Shown here in pieces: positions 33,701-48,700 of a stretch of 64,000 bases of DNA. A program made the translations under genes and the position numbers. The notes below the pieces were generated by a model. That model was given only the letters and a program-made list of their open reading frames with translations. It searched no databases and was not told the DNA's origin. The stretch is taken from contig JBLDXI010000023.1 in assembly GCA_047495785.1 (NCBI GenBank), forward strand, positions 186,001 to 250,000. Direction: 5' to 3'. The stretch is from Lepidodermella squamata. Its lineage: Eukaryota > Gastrotricha. The first letter of the stretch is position 1; every line of letters starts with the position of its first letter.

Positions 33701-36700
33701 ATGACGTCGAGTGAAAATAAGTCGGCAAAGGAGAGTATTGGCGTTGAGAAGCGCCTATTTCAAGACTTCTCGAGGTTCTGCAAACGCTCTCAATCGTTGA
33801 CCGAACATGAGCGACGACATCATGAACGTCCGACCGAAAGAAAGTTTCGTTCAGTGTCGTGTGATCCATCACATTGTCAGTGCCCTTCTGAGAAGAAGGA
33901 GGTCGAGAAACGGCGGAGTCGAACCTCCTTTATGGTGCTACAAGGGGATGAGACAACGTTGATTGGTGCAACCGAGCAAGATCGCGTCGAGGAGGACGAT
34001 GATGAAGGCGATAAGCCAGTTGCAACATCGCCGCAGGGTCGTTTCCTCAAATTTTCCACAGAAATCGGACGAGGTGCTTTTAAAACCGTATTCAAAGGCC
34101 TTGATACGGAAACCGGTGTGGCCGTTGCGTGGTGCGAGATTCAGGAGAAGAAATGGCGAAAATCCGAGACTCAGCGGTTTCATGAAGAAGCGGAGATTCT
34201 GAAAAGCCTTCATCACAACAACATCGTGAGATTTTACGATTACTTTATCGATCAAAAGAACAAGCTGATTGTTCTGGTCACTGAACTCATGACTTCGGGA
34301 ACTCTTCGAACATACATCAAGCGATTTAAGAAAATCAATCTCAAACTGATGAAGAACTGGTCGAGGCAGATTTTGAAGGGCTTGAATTACCTTCACAGCC
34401 AAACTCCGTCCGTAATTCATCGAGATTTGAAGTGTGATAACATTTTCATCACCGGGGCGAGTGGCCTTGTGAAAATCGGCGATTTAGGCCTGGCGACGTT
34501 GAAAAAGCGGTCTTTCGCGAAGTCTGTCATAGGAACTCCTGAATTCATGGCGCCTGAGATGTACGAAGAGAAGTACGATGAATCTGTCGATGTCTACGCG
34601 TTCGGAATGTGTCTACTCGAGATGGCGACGTCGGAATACCCGTACAAAGAATGCGCATCAGCCGCTGCAATCTACCGAAAAGTCATAAACGGCATAAAAC
34701 CAGAATCTTTCAAGCTCATTGAGCACCAAGAGTTACGAAACATCATCTCAGGCTGCATTCGGCCTGACACCACCGAAAGGTACACTGTGCAGCAGTTGTT
34801 GCGGCTCGACTTTTTCTCGGATGAAGTCGCCGTCAAGGTGGAGTTGGTTTCGAGTGACCAACAACCGGCGGACATGTCGGTTATCAAATTTCAACTGCGA
34901 GTCGTCGACGCGAAGAAACGGCGCACAAAATTGGGCGAAAACGAGGCGATTCAATTTGCCTTCCACTCGAAAACAGACAAACCCGAAGCGATAGTCAGTG
35001 AATTGGTAAGTTGGAATTTCTGGTCGATTTTTTTGCTAAAAATTGAAGAAAAAAATAATTTTTGTTTTAATTCAAAATAATTCATAAATTAAAAATTGAA
35101 TATCGATTTTTTGAATTTTCATTGAATTTCGTGAATAGAAAATTAAGTTTTCAAATTTATCGAGAAAGAAATTCCCCGTTAATTTATAATTTCAATTCTA
35201 AATTAAATTCATAAATTAAAAAATGAATAATATCGAATTTGTTTGAAATTTTTCAAAATTACGTGAATTACTTAAATTAGCAAATTTATTTTTGTCTTCT
35301 CGATGCTTTTCAATTTTTTTTTGAGAATTGCCTGCTGTTTATACTGGCATGCGTTACAATTTTTTCCAGATAGTAATTAACGCCTCTCTGGTTTTTTATA
35401 ACCTCCACGCTGTGTTTGTTTAAGATAAGAGTGTTAAAAATACACCAAATTTGTGTAGTTTTCTTTTCGGCCATTTTCACGCCTACCGTGACATGTTTTT
35501 TTTATCACGTGAAAATTTGGCTGCCGTTCTTGATTCGCAACAGGATTTTCGTAGAGTACAAACAATAGCCGTGATTGGCGAGTTCAACATCAGCGGGGTC
35601 AGACAGTGTTTTATTGCCTGCAGCATGGCCAATTTACGAATTGAATAGGCTGGGGATGAAAAAAATGAATGGAACCTGATATTATACAAGAAAAAATACT
35701 AGCCTGTTTTTATTATTATTATTGCGGTTATATTATAAAATTGCGTTCATCTATTGACATGAGTAATTGCGCGCATAATAATTTTTTCTAGGCACCAACC
35801 ATCGCTACATATATTTGCTCTGTGTTTTTTTGCTCGCTTGCCTGATGGCAGTTACACTCGTCGATGAAAGTTCGGAAGTGGATGCACCCGGTGTGTCTGT
35901 CTATATACACGTGTGTGCTTTGCCTTGCTGGAAACACGCCAGCTGCTTTTCTGGCAGTCGAAGAAGAAAACGGCATAGAGGCACCCCGCTAGGAATGGCA
36001 AAAATTGGGTCGTGTTGTTATAATTTTTAAATATTTTTGATATAAATTGCTTAGACCTCGAAACAATGATTTGACGAGTGGTTATTTTTAGAACGAGCCG
36101 AGGCTCGGTTTCATGTTGCATGTACATGGTGCATACGTAGTATGTGCGTGGCTACCGATGGGCAGGTAAACACTCGGCTGTATTATACTAGGCAGTCGCC
36201 ACGGTTACACGAGTTGGCTGACGCAAGTAACGCCGTCACGGCCCAGCAGTGACGCACCAACCAAGTAATGAGGACGAAAAAAACGCATGAATGGATGATG
36301 GATTGATGGATGGGTCAAGAATACAATGAAGGACGGAAATATTATAAGACACATTTTTCAATAAGTAAAGGGCCAATTAACAAAAATAACTGGGTCATTT
36401 TTTGGAAAAAAAAAATTAAAATAGCTTTTTTGCCAATTTCCGGGCTCTAGATCGCTTATAGTCAATATGAAATTATTTTTGTTTTGAGGTTAAAATGAGT
36501 AGTCGTACAATTTAGAGAATTTATTTTTCCATAATTCGAGCAATGACATTCGCATATTTTACGGCGGGCATAGCAGCCATGTGCTACTCAGAAATGGGCT
36601 AATTTATGATATCGTGTCCATAGCGATAAAGCATAATAACCTGAAAAATTGGCAACTGATAACCTGCGTGAACCAATTTTTTGCTCACATTTTTTTGCGC

Positions 36701-39700
36701 TATCAAAATATAAAAAGGACATCGTTTTGCAGCTGTTCAGGAATATTTTTTTTGGATGTCCACCTGGCTGAAAAACTCGTCTGTCTGTGCGAGTACACGT
36801 GTAGAATCGCAGATGATGTAGCGCCGAGGATTATCGCCACTGTGAATGGCGCGAAAAGAGTATTCAAGAACGCCAAAAACATGAATGAAAGCAACAGATT
36901 GGCTGAAATGAGGATGAAAGACAAAGTCTGTAAAAAAATCCGAAATCTGCGTTACGTGAAAAATATTTCCAACTCTATCCAATAATATCGGAAATTGACG
37001 TCAAATATTTGTCGAAAAAATTCGATAATGCGTTTTATATCAAGACTATCCTTTTTACTATAAAAATTGGGTCTTACTTTTAGCTGAGCCAAATTTACAA
37101 TTTTCAATGGGCCTAAACCCACTTTTCGAAACTGTCAAGAATTTCGCGATTGACTAGCGTAATTCAAAACGACAGCGTAAAATTCTGTTTCAGACTCATT
37201 CTTCATTGTATAATTCGTAGTAATATTCGAAAAGCGACATTTTGCTTATCTAGGTTCCGCAAGAAATAAATTTGGCTCCGATAATAGATGTTCTGAAAAA
37301 AATATTTGAGAATTTATTTTCTAAATATTTGTCATTGCCATTTAGGTGAGTTCGAAGCTGATCGATGAAGAGGATAAATTGTTGGTGACGAAGCGGATAG
37401 CGGACCTCGCGAAGAAGGAACTCATCCGGCGTGAAGAGGAGCGCAAAAAGAGCGAAGAGCAGGCGGCGAAACACGCCATCGAGCAGCAGCAGCAACAGGC
37501 GGCGGCTCTCGTGGCGCAACAGGCGCAGATTCACCAGCAACAGCAGGCGCAGGCGCAGCAACAAGCGGCGATGCAGCAGCAACAGGCGCAAATGCAGCAG
37601 CAGCAACAACAACAACAGTTGGCGATGCAGCAGCAGCAGAGCCAGCAAATTGCGCTACAGCACCAAATGTCGTACCAGCCGCAGCAGGGCCAGTTTCAGG
37701 ATGGCGATTCGATGATGGCGATGGGCGCCGAGGCGGCGAATCGCTCGCTCATGTACGCGCACGGCACGAGCCTCGTCGACCTGCCGTCGCAGCACCACGT
37801 GCCCTACTGGGCGCAACCCCAGCCCCAGCCCACCGCCGGCCACCCCCAGCTGCAGCAGCACCACACCCACCCGGACATGTCCACTCCCGCCTACCTGCCT
37901 CCGCCACCTCAGGTACAACTTTCATTTAACAAAAAAATCAGAGAATCTGAATCATCGAAAGTTATCAATTTCATCGGAAAATGAGTAGTTCTAGCGAATG
38001 AAAATCATATTGCATAGTATTAGCAGTGTTTTTTTAAGCAGTTTAACAGTTTAAATTTTAAACACCAAACGAGAAATTTTTAAACACCAAAATAAGCAAA
38101 ATTTGGCCGAAATCGCCAGAAAAACGGTCTTCACCCCCAAAATTACACTCCAAAACCTCAATTTTATACATCGAATCGATCCTTAAAAAACACGCTGGTA
38201 TTAAGTACTGTTTTAGAGTTTACAAAGTGGAATATTTTTCAAAATTTTCGAATTGAACGATTGGTTTTTTGAAAGATTTCATGGTTATGAGAACAATTTC
38301 GGAATTCTGACTTGGCAATTTCACAGTTCCGTCAATATGACAAATTTATCTGTCCCTGTTCCAGGAACTTTTGAAGCTTCTTCAATCCTAATTCTAAATT
38401 ATCGGATTACAATAAATTTCGAAATTTCTAACCGGTAGATATTCATATTTTGCAATCGAAAAATATCCGACTAGTTCCATCATTTGCTGAAATTCAAACA
38501 ACATTTTGGGTAACAATTCGATTTTTCAGAAAGGTTAATGAAAAGTTGGCCGTGTAATGGTTCAAATTGAAAATAAACCTCAAATGATACCCGGCTATCC
38601 CCGGCTAGTTTGTGTCAGATTCAAGTATTTCTGATAAATAATTGAATAAAATGAAAATATTTTTCTGGTAAACCCGACCGACAAAATGTATGAAGCGGTT
38701 TCGGTTGACTTTTTAATTTTTTTCGCTGACCACATTGTTTCAATTGGTCCGCATTCGCTCTAAATTAGCTGCGATTAAAGTTAATTTTGGGGTTTACTAT
38801 TCGAATATTCGAATGGATTGCAAGCGTTTGCTACATTAATAGTTTAACGTGTTACAATAGTTTAATGTTCATTTGAATTGTATTTTGTTTGCATGGCTCA
38901 GGTGGTATTTTTGCCATCGCCGTACTACCCGGCGCCGTCTTTCTACCCGTCGTTCTACCCAGCCCCAGCCATCTTCCACCACCCGATGTCGACGGCTTCT
39001 ACCCCCGCCGGCTCGCTGCTGAACCTGCACGCGGCGTCCGCGTACCCGGAGGACCGCCGGCTCAGCGCCCAGCCCATCGTGCACCTGCCGCCGCCCGGCC
39101 ACGAACTGCTCGCCGAGTCGTCGTCGTCGCACCATCACCACCACGAGGCGAAACCTGGCCTCACGCAGTCGGCGTCGAGCGCGTCGATCGCAACGGCCAG
39201 CCACCGCGTGTCTGGTCTGCCGCCGCGGCCCAGTCGCCGCATGTCCTCGCAGGCCGGTCTGTTGCCCACTCAACACCACCCGCCTGTTGGCTCTTCCGTA
39301 AGTCGTCTATTTTTCAATCATTTTTTAGGAAAATGTTCATCAAGTTGTTGATTTTTAATCAGCGATCGAATTCAGAATATCAGGCCTCAAGATTTTCAGC
39401 ATTATTTTAGGTCGATCGAATTAAAGAAAAAAGCGGGTCTTCTGTTCAAGATTGGAATCATGAGAAAAAATGTTGTTGAAACTTTATTTGGGGCATTTTT
39501 TGGGGAGTGAAAGTTTTTGATGTGAACTAATATTTTTGATTTATCTTCGTTCGCTGTACCTATATGCCAAATTTTTCTAAATCATTGTTGTTCGAGTATG
39601 ATAGCAAACATCGAATCCGGATATCAATTTTACAAATCAGTGATTTCTTAGATATCAGGATTCAGGGACGCCTAACCCTTACGAAATGCCTAGTCGACTG

Positions 39701-42700
39701 ATTTCCTATGAATAAATTGATCCTTTGGAAATCACAATGAATAGATAAAGATACTAGAAATTTCCAAATGATCTATCGGGATGTTTGGGCGAATTTTGTT
39801 TTTTTTTGAAAAAAGCTAAGAAAAATATTTAAATCATTGAAATTATTTTAGCGGCTATAATTGAGTAAAAACATCAAATTTCCATGTAAAATCGACTTTT
39901 TATATAAATTATTGTCAATTTCTCTATTGTGTTTGTGTTTTTAGGTGAGTTCGAAACTGCCGCAGCGGACGCCGTCGAGTTGTTCGATGCGGCCGGCCGG
40001 GTCGACGATGCCGACGTGCCCGGAGCGGTCGAATTCGTACGAAACATCGGTGAATGGCGGCGGCGGCGAGCAGCTGCATGAGTTGCTGCTGCAGCACCAA
40101 CACGTGGACGCGTACGAGGCGGACTCGGACTCGGAGTCCATGTCCGAGTACACGATGACCGAGCAGGAGATGGACGCGTTCAAGGCGCGCAGTAAGCTAC
40201 AACAGGCGAAGAACAACAACTCGTCGTCGTCGCTGCTATCGTCGGCGGCTAAAAACGGTGCGAATGGCCACCAATCTTCGTCGAACGGCCAATCGCTGAT
40301 GAACCAGTCCGGCAGCAGTAGTAGTGGCAGTGGGTTGCACCACCGGTCGAAGCGGCAAATGACGTCAGCTGCGGCTGCGGCGGTGGCGGCGGCTCAGCAA
40401 CTGCCGCTCGAGCTCGAGGTCGTGGAGACGGGCGACGAGTTCGTGACGTGCAAGCTCGTGCAGGAGGTGGACGCGTCGTCGGTGCGCAGCGTCACGCTCA
40501 AGGTGTACCCGGTGTCGGCGAACGCCGAGGAGATCGCCCGCGAGCTCATCAAGATGCGCTACCTGTCCAAAAACAGCCGCTTTCTCTTCTTGCAGAAGCT
40601 GACAGGCATCATCGAAAAGTAAGACACGACTCCTTTTTTATTAGATTTCAAAATCGCATTAATTCCTATCCTAAAACTAACTTGGCTGATTATCGAAAAT
40701 AGTGTGCATTTTTGTCATTTTACAGTTATTGAAATGAATTTTTAGTTTTAAAATGATAAGAAACCTGTTATCAAAGGTTTCAAAATCAGTTTTTGCCTGA
40801 AAAATTCGAAAATTCAAAAAAAATTGACATTCGTAATTTTCCTGTAACCCTTTTAAAATTTTCTCTTTCGAACCTGATTTTTATTAATATTTATTTTCAA
40901 TATTTTGAGTAAAATTAATGGGAATAAACATTGGTTTTTCAAATTCAAGAAAACAAAATAGACTTTATAACAAACCAACTTTCAACAATATTTGATTATG
41001 AGAATTGAGAATATAGTCCCAAATTGATTTCGGAAGTCCTTATCAGTTTTCAAAAATCCATCACCATGTTGATTTTCTTGTAAAACGCAGTATACATTTT
41101 TTGAATGTAAATTTTCGAGAATTGCGTTATTTTCCGCGTAAGGCCTCGTCGTAACTGCATAACCGTGACTCATCAATATTTTTCCAAAAAAGAATGTTGT
41201 TAAATTACGGATAGTTGAAACCTGAAAACATGGCGTCATATTGCATCGTAAAAGTTGACGAATTTCAAACTTGTTCTGTTTGTTCAGCGTCGAAACCAGG
41301 TAAAGAAAGACGAGACTCATTTCGACCGCATCACTCGTGCTTAGTTTTTACTCTAATAATATAGTAATATATCGATGTTTTGTTCTCCGGTCAATTTGTT
41401 ACTTTGAGTGACTGGCTTCTTGATCTCAGGAATTTACCCGTTTCATTCTGCAATGTTCATCTAACCTCCTACATACGTACATACTAGCTTCACCTGTCGT
41501 CATCATCATCATATTTCTGCGTCGATTTTATCTGCAAAATTCAACTGTTACCTAAACGAGATATCTAAAAAATGCCAGCTAACGCGACAGATTTTAATTT
41601 AAAAAATAGTATAGACTAAGAAGATTCTTATTTAAGCATGAAATTGCTAATTTTGAAAATTGAATTATTTTTAGTTGCCGATCCACAACTTGAGAAATTG
41701 TTTTTTAAATAGATGCAGGCGATTGACAGTTTAACCCCGTTTTAGAGATCGTTGCTAGATTTTTTTCAAATCAATTCGTGATTTTAATGCATTTTTCTGC
41801 AATTAGATTCCGTGCGTGCGACGTGTTGGCGGAACAGGACGACGACAGCGGGCAGAACGAGGACGGGTTCGCGACCGAGACCGCCTCCACCAACTCGACG
41901 ACGACCACGGTCGCCTCGCTGCCGCCCCCGCCCACCGACGCCCTAGCAACCACCACAGCGTCTGTGTCCTTCACAACCGGCGCCGACGCATCCGCCGATT
42001 CGGCGCAGACGGGCGGCGATGGGGGCGTGGACGCGGGCGGGGTGTCCGACTCGGGCTCGAGCACCTCCGCGCCCTCGATAACCATCCAGCCGACAGCGAC
42101 GACGACTGCGACATCGACGAGTCCGTTGTCAATCGCCACTTCGACTTCGACTTCGGCGGCGGGTAACAACAACTCGAACCAGCTGAGCAGCAGCTACCAC
42201 GGTGGCTACCACCAGTCGGCGTCCGAGTCGTCGCTGGTGCGCGCGACGCCGATGTCGCCGGGCGCGTCGTCGACGGGCTCGGGCTCGCGCGCCTCCATGT
42301 CGCGGCCGTCTTTCGAGCTGCTCGACATCGAGCAGCACCGCGCCAGCTCGGTCACGCGCGCCCATCACCAGATTCTCGCTGCTTCGAAATCGTCCCAATC
42401 TCAGGTTGGCACATTCACACGAATTACGAATACGAATTTTCATTTGAAAAATCGGGGAAATTCATAATCGGCAGCGGAAAATTTGAAATAAATCTGATTG
42501 AATACATGTTCGCGAAAATTGAAGAAAATCTTACAAAAAATGGTTACTGAAATTGCTAAAAAACAGAATTGCCATTTTCGAGTATATTTTTTTGAATTTT
42601 CCGAATTTAAAAAGACGCCTTGAACAGCGGGCGATTTTAAAATTATGTATTTTTATTTATTTCTGATTGCTGGTCAGAAACGGGTGGGAGCTCAAGCTGA

Positions 42701-45700
42701 TATTCGAAATTTGGTTCCGCCAAGAATGAGACTTAAAATTGATATTAAAATGTGAATAACCGCTTCGCAACCACATTCTTTCGGTCATGTTATTTTTCCA
42801 AATTTTTCATCGAAATCCTATAATTTATCCTGTCATCAGTCGGTGTCAAAGGTGTTCGCTGTAACAATGAATTGTCGTGTTAATCTGTAATTGATCGGGC
42901 TTTTGAATGTAGAGCCTGGGATTAAATCCCCTAAAACAAACTGGAAAGGACGAATATTCACAAAGAATTACTCACAGCCTGCGAAAATTAGCCGTAATTC
43001 TGAATCATAAGACTGACAATTTGAGCTGAAATTGAACAATTCTATCGATTTTATTTCAGACGTCGAGTTCGAGGCACACGCGGCCAGCGCCGGGCCCGAT
43101 AACCGCCATCCTGGAGAATGCGAAGAACTCGGAGAAGGCGCAGGCGAACACGGACTCGGGCTCGGACTCGGTGGACGCGGCGACGCAGACGCAGCCGTCG
43201 AACGGCCAGCTGCAGCAGCAGCAAGCCGCCGACGACCAGCCGCAATCGCAATCGCAACAGCAGGCCGAGGCGAAGAAGCAGCGGGCTCGCAGTCTAGTCG
43301 TTGAAGAAGCGCCGGTGATCGAACCAACAGCTCAGTCGCAGTCGCAGCATCAAAATCAACAGCAGCACGCTCAGTCGCAGCCGGCCTCGGTGAGCAACAC
43401 GCCGCACTCGTCGCAGCCGATGCCCATTTCAGGCAGCCAGCAGCAGCAGTACTCGACGTCATCGAGCCTAGCCGGCACGCCTGTGTCGAGTACGAGCCTG
43501 CTGCACGGCATGGCCGGCTACCCAACAGCGCCGGGTGTCTACCCTGGGTACCCGCCGCCGCAATTCGCCGCCCAGCCGTTCGCCCAGCCGCCCACCATCA
43601 TGAATCTCTACGGCCAGTGGTGCATGGTGTACCCGCTGCCGCAAATGCCGGCCGCGGCCTACGTCGGGCCGGACGGCAACCCGGTGATGCCAGGCTATGG
43701 CATGATGCAGCCGCAAATGATGGCTCAAATGCCGATGATGATTGGCAACGGCAACGGCAACATCAACGGCATGAACGGCTCAACTAATCAGGTTCGTTGT
43801 TAACTCGAAATAGTTTAACACAGTCAGTCAGGTGACGGTTATTAACAGAATTATTAAAACATTTTTACGTATTGATTCCCGCTTTTTATTTTATTTTTAA
43901 TAAACCCGCAATTTTAGTTGATTTAGCTCGAAATTTTCAATTTCGCTTAGTTTTCTTTCATTTTCATTTTCTTGAAAATTATTCCGAAAATATTTTCAAT
44001 TTTAGCCATAATTTTAAAATCTCTAGTTTTTTCGATCATAAATCAATGTAAATTATTTGAAAAAATATTAGGAATAAGTAAATAATAACAAGTATTATCC
44101 AGCAGGTGTTGGGTATTTATAATGAAAGAAGGTCGTACAATTTTAAATTTCCCCTGCTAATTGATTTGCTAATCGCTTCACCTTTCGGTGTATTTAATAT
44201 TATTCACTTCCCTTTTCAGTATAGCTTAACTTTGCTTAACGCTTGCTACTCTGCACGTGGCATTTTTCGATTTCTCGCAAAAAGTAGTATTAGATGTACT
44301 TATATCGAGGTGGAAACTCCGTCTTTTTTTCATATGATCATTGGGAATTTTTTCTTAAGTTTTTCGATGAATTATTCTCCTCAAAAAATGATGGGAAAAT
44401 TGGAAATTTCATCTGGATTAGATTTACATTGAAATCGTCAAGCGGAACCGATTTCTCGATTTTATACAATAGCGATACAATTTATTTCGTCCCGGTTGGG
44501 TTTTTTTTATTGGTCCGATGTCGGGGTTGTGCAAATTTAGTTGAATTTTTTGAATGGAATTGTTTTCATATTTTGGGATTTTTTGTATTCCAGTCTAGAA
44601 ATGAAATTGTAATTAAATCTAAAATTTGGCTCACTTTTTGTCACTTGTCGTCGTAATTTCACTGTGGCACAATATTTTCCCCGTAATTCACGTCGTGCAC
44701 GTTTCACTATTACCTAACGCTAATTAGTGTAAAAAATAGTATTAGTCCAATAATTAATGTTGTTTGTCGCTAATCGCACCTATTCGTGTATTTTTTCCTC
44801 CTCTCCATTGTTAAAAATGGGTAATCGAAACAGCAGCAGCAGCAGAATAGCAGCAATGGCTTCGAATCTGGCGCGTCGTCGATGGCGCCGTCGCCCGGGC
44901 TCGCGTCTCGCCAGTCGTCGCAGGAGTACCCGCCGCACACGACGTCGTCGAGCCACCACCACCACCACCGCCCGTCCCTGCCGGCGATAATCACGCTGGC
45001 GGGCGTGCAGCACAACTCGAACGCGATCGCATCGCAGTCGTCGAATGTCTCGACGTCGCAACAACTGCTGAGCGTCGCCATGCACAACAACGCGAGCCAA
45101 CAGTTGCAACAGTTGCATCAACAACAACAGCAGCAATTGCATATCCAGCAGCAACAGCATCAGAATATGCATCATTCGAGAACGGTACCTAACCTTGCTC
45201 AAATGCTTATAGCCCGGCCTCAACAGCCGTGTGTTAATAACCATAATATCCACAATCACCAACACCAACACCAACAGAATAACAACACTAGTGGTGGTGT
45301 CAGTAGTAGTAATAGGCCGCTGTACGCCGCCTACCAACACCCATCTCTAACGTACGGCCATTCGAAGAACGGCTGTTCAACAGCAGCCACGCCCGCGTCG
45401 TCGTCCAGTTCGATTAACACTTCGATTAACAACTCAACCGCAGCCGCAGCCGCTTCTTCTTCGATAAATTCGTCTTTTGTTGCGATTCCCGCTTCTTCTA
45501 ACGCTGTTTCAACAACCGCTACTACTGCTACTACCAGTACTACTACCAGTACTACTACCACGAATTCTACCTCGCAAGTGTGTGCTCGTCGCTTTTATGT
45601 TTTTTTCATTTTTTATCGATTTTTTTTGCGAAGTCAATCAGCTGATATATAGAGAATCGATAGGAAATAATCGAATTTTAACTGCACCTAGAAACAAATT

Positions 45701-48700
45701 GTTTACCCCCTCCTGCACATCAGCATATAACCACCAGTTTAATCCATATACTTAGCTTGCATGATTTTTGTTGGTTTTTCCCCTTCACCCTATTTTGTGT
45801 TTGTTGTTTTGTTGTGTTCACTCAAATTTTCTGAAAAAAAATTGGTAAAAATTCTCAAAAATTGGCAAATACAAAGAGTTGACTATAGGGTCATGGTGGT
45901 GGAAACTACACAGTCTGTGTTGCGTCTCTGAAAGTTGAAATTTACCCAGAATTTGAATTTTTGTCAAATACGGTTGGACCGAAAATCGATTCTTTTTCGA
46001 GCACCACTGAAATTGGGATTCCAGCACTGTTTGCGATTTCGGCTTTTCCATTTGTTTATCGATACTGATACTCTCCTGAAATGTAATATTTAGCTACATA
46101 GATTGTGTAGATTGATGATGGGTTCCGCATACGGTTGATATTGGAAAAATTACTGATTTGTAAAACCGATATCGGCTCTGACGGGTGATGAGGCATGATA
46201 AGAAACAATTGTACCAGTATCGATGAGGAGACGAAAAAGCCGATATCAATGATAATCGGAAAAATTAGTGCCCGGACGCTTCACTTCAGTGCTGGAATTT
46301 CATGTGAGAATTTTCTCAGGTCTGGAAATCTGGAAAATATTCACTTTTGAGACGAGCTAACATTTATTTGAATGAATTTTGGGAAGAAAATTGACTTGCT
46401 ACGAATTGCCGTGTAAAGCCGGGAAATAATTCGGGTTTTCAATAATTTTCAAAATTTCCGACTAAAACGCTGTTTAACGTTGATTTGAACGCAGTGTTGA
46501 GTGAAATAATTTGCTAGCCTTTCTATTATGAGTTGCTTAGCGCTTTTGAAGTGAACTACTCAGCTACTGATGTAACCTATCTAAGTGTGTCTATGACTTG
46601 CGCGGCCGGCTGTTCGCTACTGCTGTGGTTGGTTGGTTGGGTCCCAAATATACGAGAAAAAATGAGAAAAATTAGGGCCATTTTTTTGCGAACCATTGAT
46701 GAAATGATGTTTAATGTTGTTGTTGTTTGCGGGGCGTGTCTTGCAGAACTTGCCGCCGCAGACTCAGGTGTATAGCAGTGGCCAGCAGGCGCCAGTGACG
46801 GCCGCCCCAGCTCAACAATCGCAGCAGCCGGTCGTAATACCATCGTCCCAGCCGTCCTCCTCTTCCTCAACCGTTGTCAGCGTTGCGCCGGCGACTTCGA
46901 CTTCGATGGCCGCCCCACCCGTGGTTGTTGCTACAACCAGTGCAGCAGGCCCACCACTACCTGCAACATCGTCATCGGCAACGGCGGCGGCGGCGGCGGC
47001 TGTGGCACCGGCAGTTGTGGCGAGTGGCACTGCTGCCGCTTTGCACACTACGCCTGTGCAGCTCGTGAACACGCCGCCGACTGTCACCAGCACGCCACTT
47101 CAGCAGCAACAACAACAGGTCAGTTTTTTTTTGCTATATTCAGCCCTGTAAGAATGCTAAATAATATTTGGAAATTCTCAATTTTGATTGGACATGAAAT
47201 TTTGTAGCGGGCAAAGTCGTTGGAGTAAAGTAAAATTATATGGCAATTTTTGTAATTGTGCGTTTGGTCAGCAAATTAATAAAAATTTATATCGATTTGC
47301 ATGGTGTTCAAGAATTGAGAATTATTTCGAATTAATCGGGCATTGTAAATATGGCCGTGTTTTGTTTCGTTCAGCAGCAGCAGCAGCAACAGCACATGGT
47401 TACGGTGGCGAGCAGCAGCTCGATAGCGTCGAACAGCAGCAACACGAGCAGCACCACCGCGCCTGCGCCTGCGCCAACATCAGCCGCTGCCGTAGCAGTG
47501 CCTGTGCCGGTGCCTTCGACAGTCACCGCCGCAGTTGTTGCCCCGGCGCAGCCCATCAGTAGTAGCAGTAGTACGGGCACCACCACTGCTGTGAGTACCA
47601 CACCGGCACCGGTACCAGTAGCGGGCGCTGCACCGGTCGCACCTGTGCTGAAACAACCGAGTCAGACGCAGCTAGTCGCACCCCCTGCCCCTGTCCCTGC
47701 TGCTGGTGCTGTGGCTCAACAACAGCCAGTGGCGGCGGCGGCTTCGACACCGGCATCTCGCCAGGTGTCTAGTGCCGCCGCTGCGCCAGTCCCTCAACAG
47801 CCGCAGCAGCAGCCGTTGGCGGGCATGTCGAGCCAGCCGATTCAACCGGTTGTTGCTTCTTCTTCTGCTTCTGCGTCTACGGTACCGGTAGTATCCACTG
47901 CTACTTCTTCGTCTTCTCATCAGCCGCCAGCCTCTGCTGCACCTGCTCCTGCTTCTGCAGCCATCAATCGAACAGGTCAGTTTTTGCTATAAATACGTTG
48001 TAGAAATGTGGCACCGCATTTCGAATCACTTTGCGAGTTTACGAGAAGCTAATTTGTCACTCTTTTCAAAAAAGTTATTTGCCAACGACGAGATTCCAAT
48101 TATACAATTATAAACAACAAATTATAAACACAATGTTGTCTTTTTCGAAAATTAAAAAAAAATCGTCGAATTCGCCCCTTCAAAGTGATCTTTTGTAAAG
48201 GAGGTCCTGAATCCAAGTCCCAAATTACACTGTTAGCAATGCCTAATGTTATTTGTTCTGAAAATCTGCAAATAGTTGCAAAGCTACTCGTCTGCCAATT
48301 GTCTAAAAATGACCCTATAAATGTGATTGTGCTTTTCGCAGACGTGGCAACGGCGGTTGCACCCGGTGCGCACCAACCGACGTCGGCTCAGTCGTCGGCG
48401 CCCATCCTAGTCGCAACAACAGCAACCAACAACAACAACAGCAACAGCCACGAACCACAGCCGCAACCGAGTTCGAAAGTGTCCCGCGAGTCGAGTCCGA
48501 AAATGGCGCAGCAACTCGTCGTTGTTCAGCAGGCCCAACAAGAGCCATCGCAAGAGCCACAGCAACAGCTGCAGCCGAGTCACGGATCGCTCACCGACGA
48601 CATTGACAGTCTGGATAGGTTGGACCAGGCCTTGAAAGAGAAGCTGTTCCCAGGCGAGCCACGTGCGCCATCGCCGCCCCAGCAGCAGCAACAGCAGTTG

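Noticed and set aside
35776-36127. Small opposite-strand frames in the first WNK intron
   Set aside because: They overlap each other, show no domain and have no splice support.
37250-37648. Long Leu/Arg-rich open frame on the minus strand over WNK exon 2
   Set aside because: It is the reverse-strand shadow of CAG-rich coding sequence. Leu runs are the antisense of Gln codons.
44780-45340. 186-codon minus-strand frame over WNK exon 7
   Set aside because: It is antisense of the Gln/His/Ser-rich exon, with Val/Leu/Arg runs as expected of a shadow frame.
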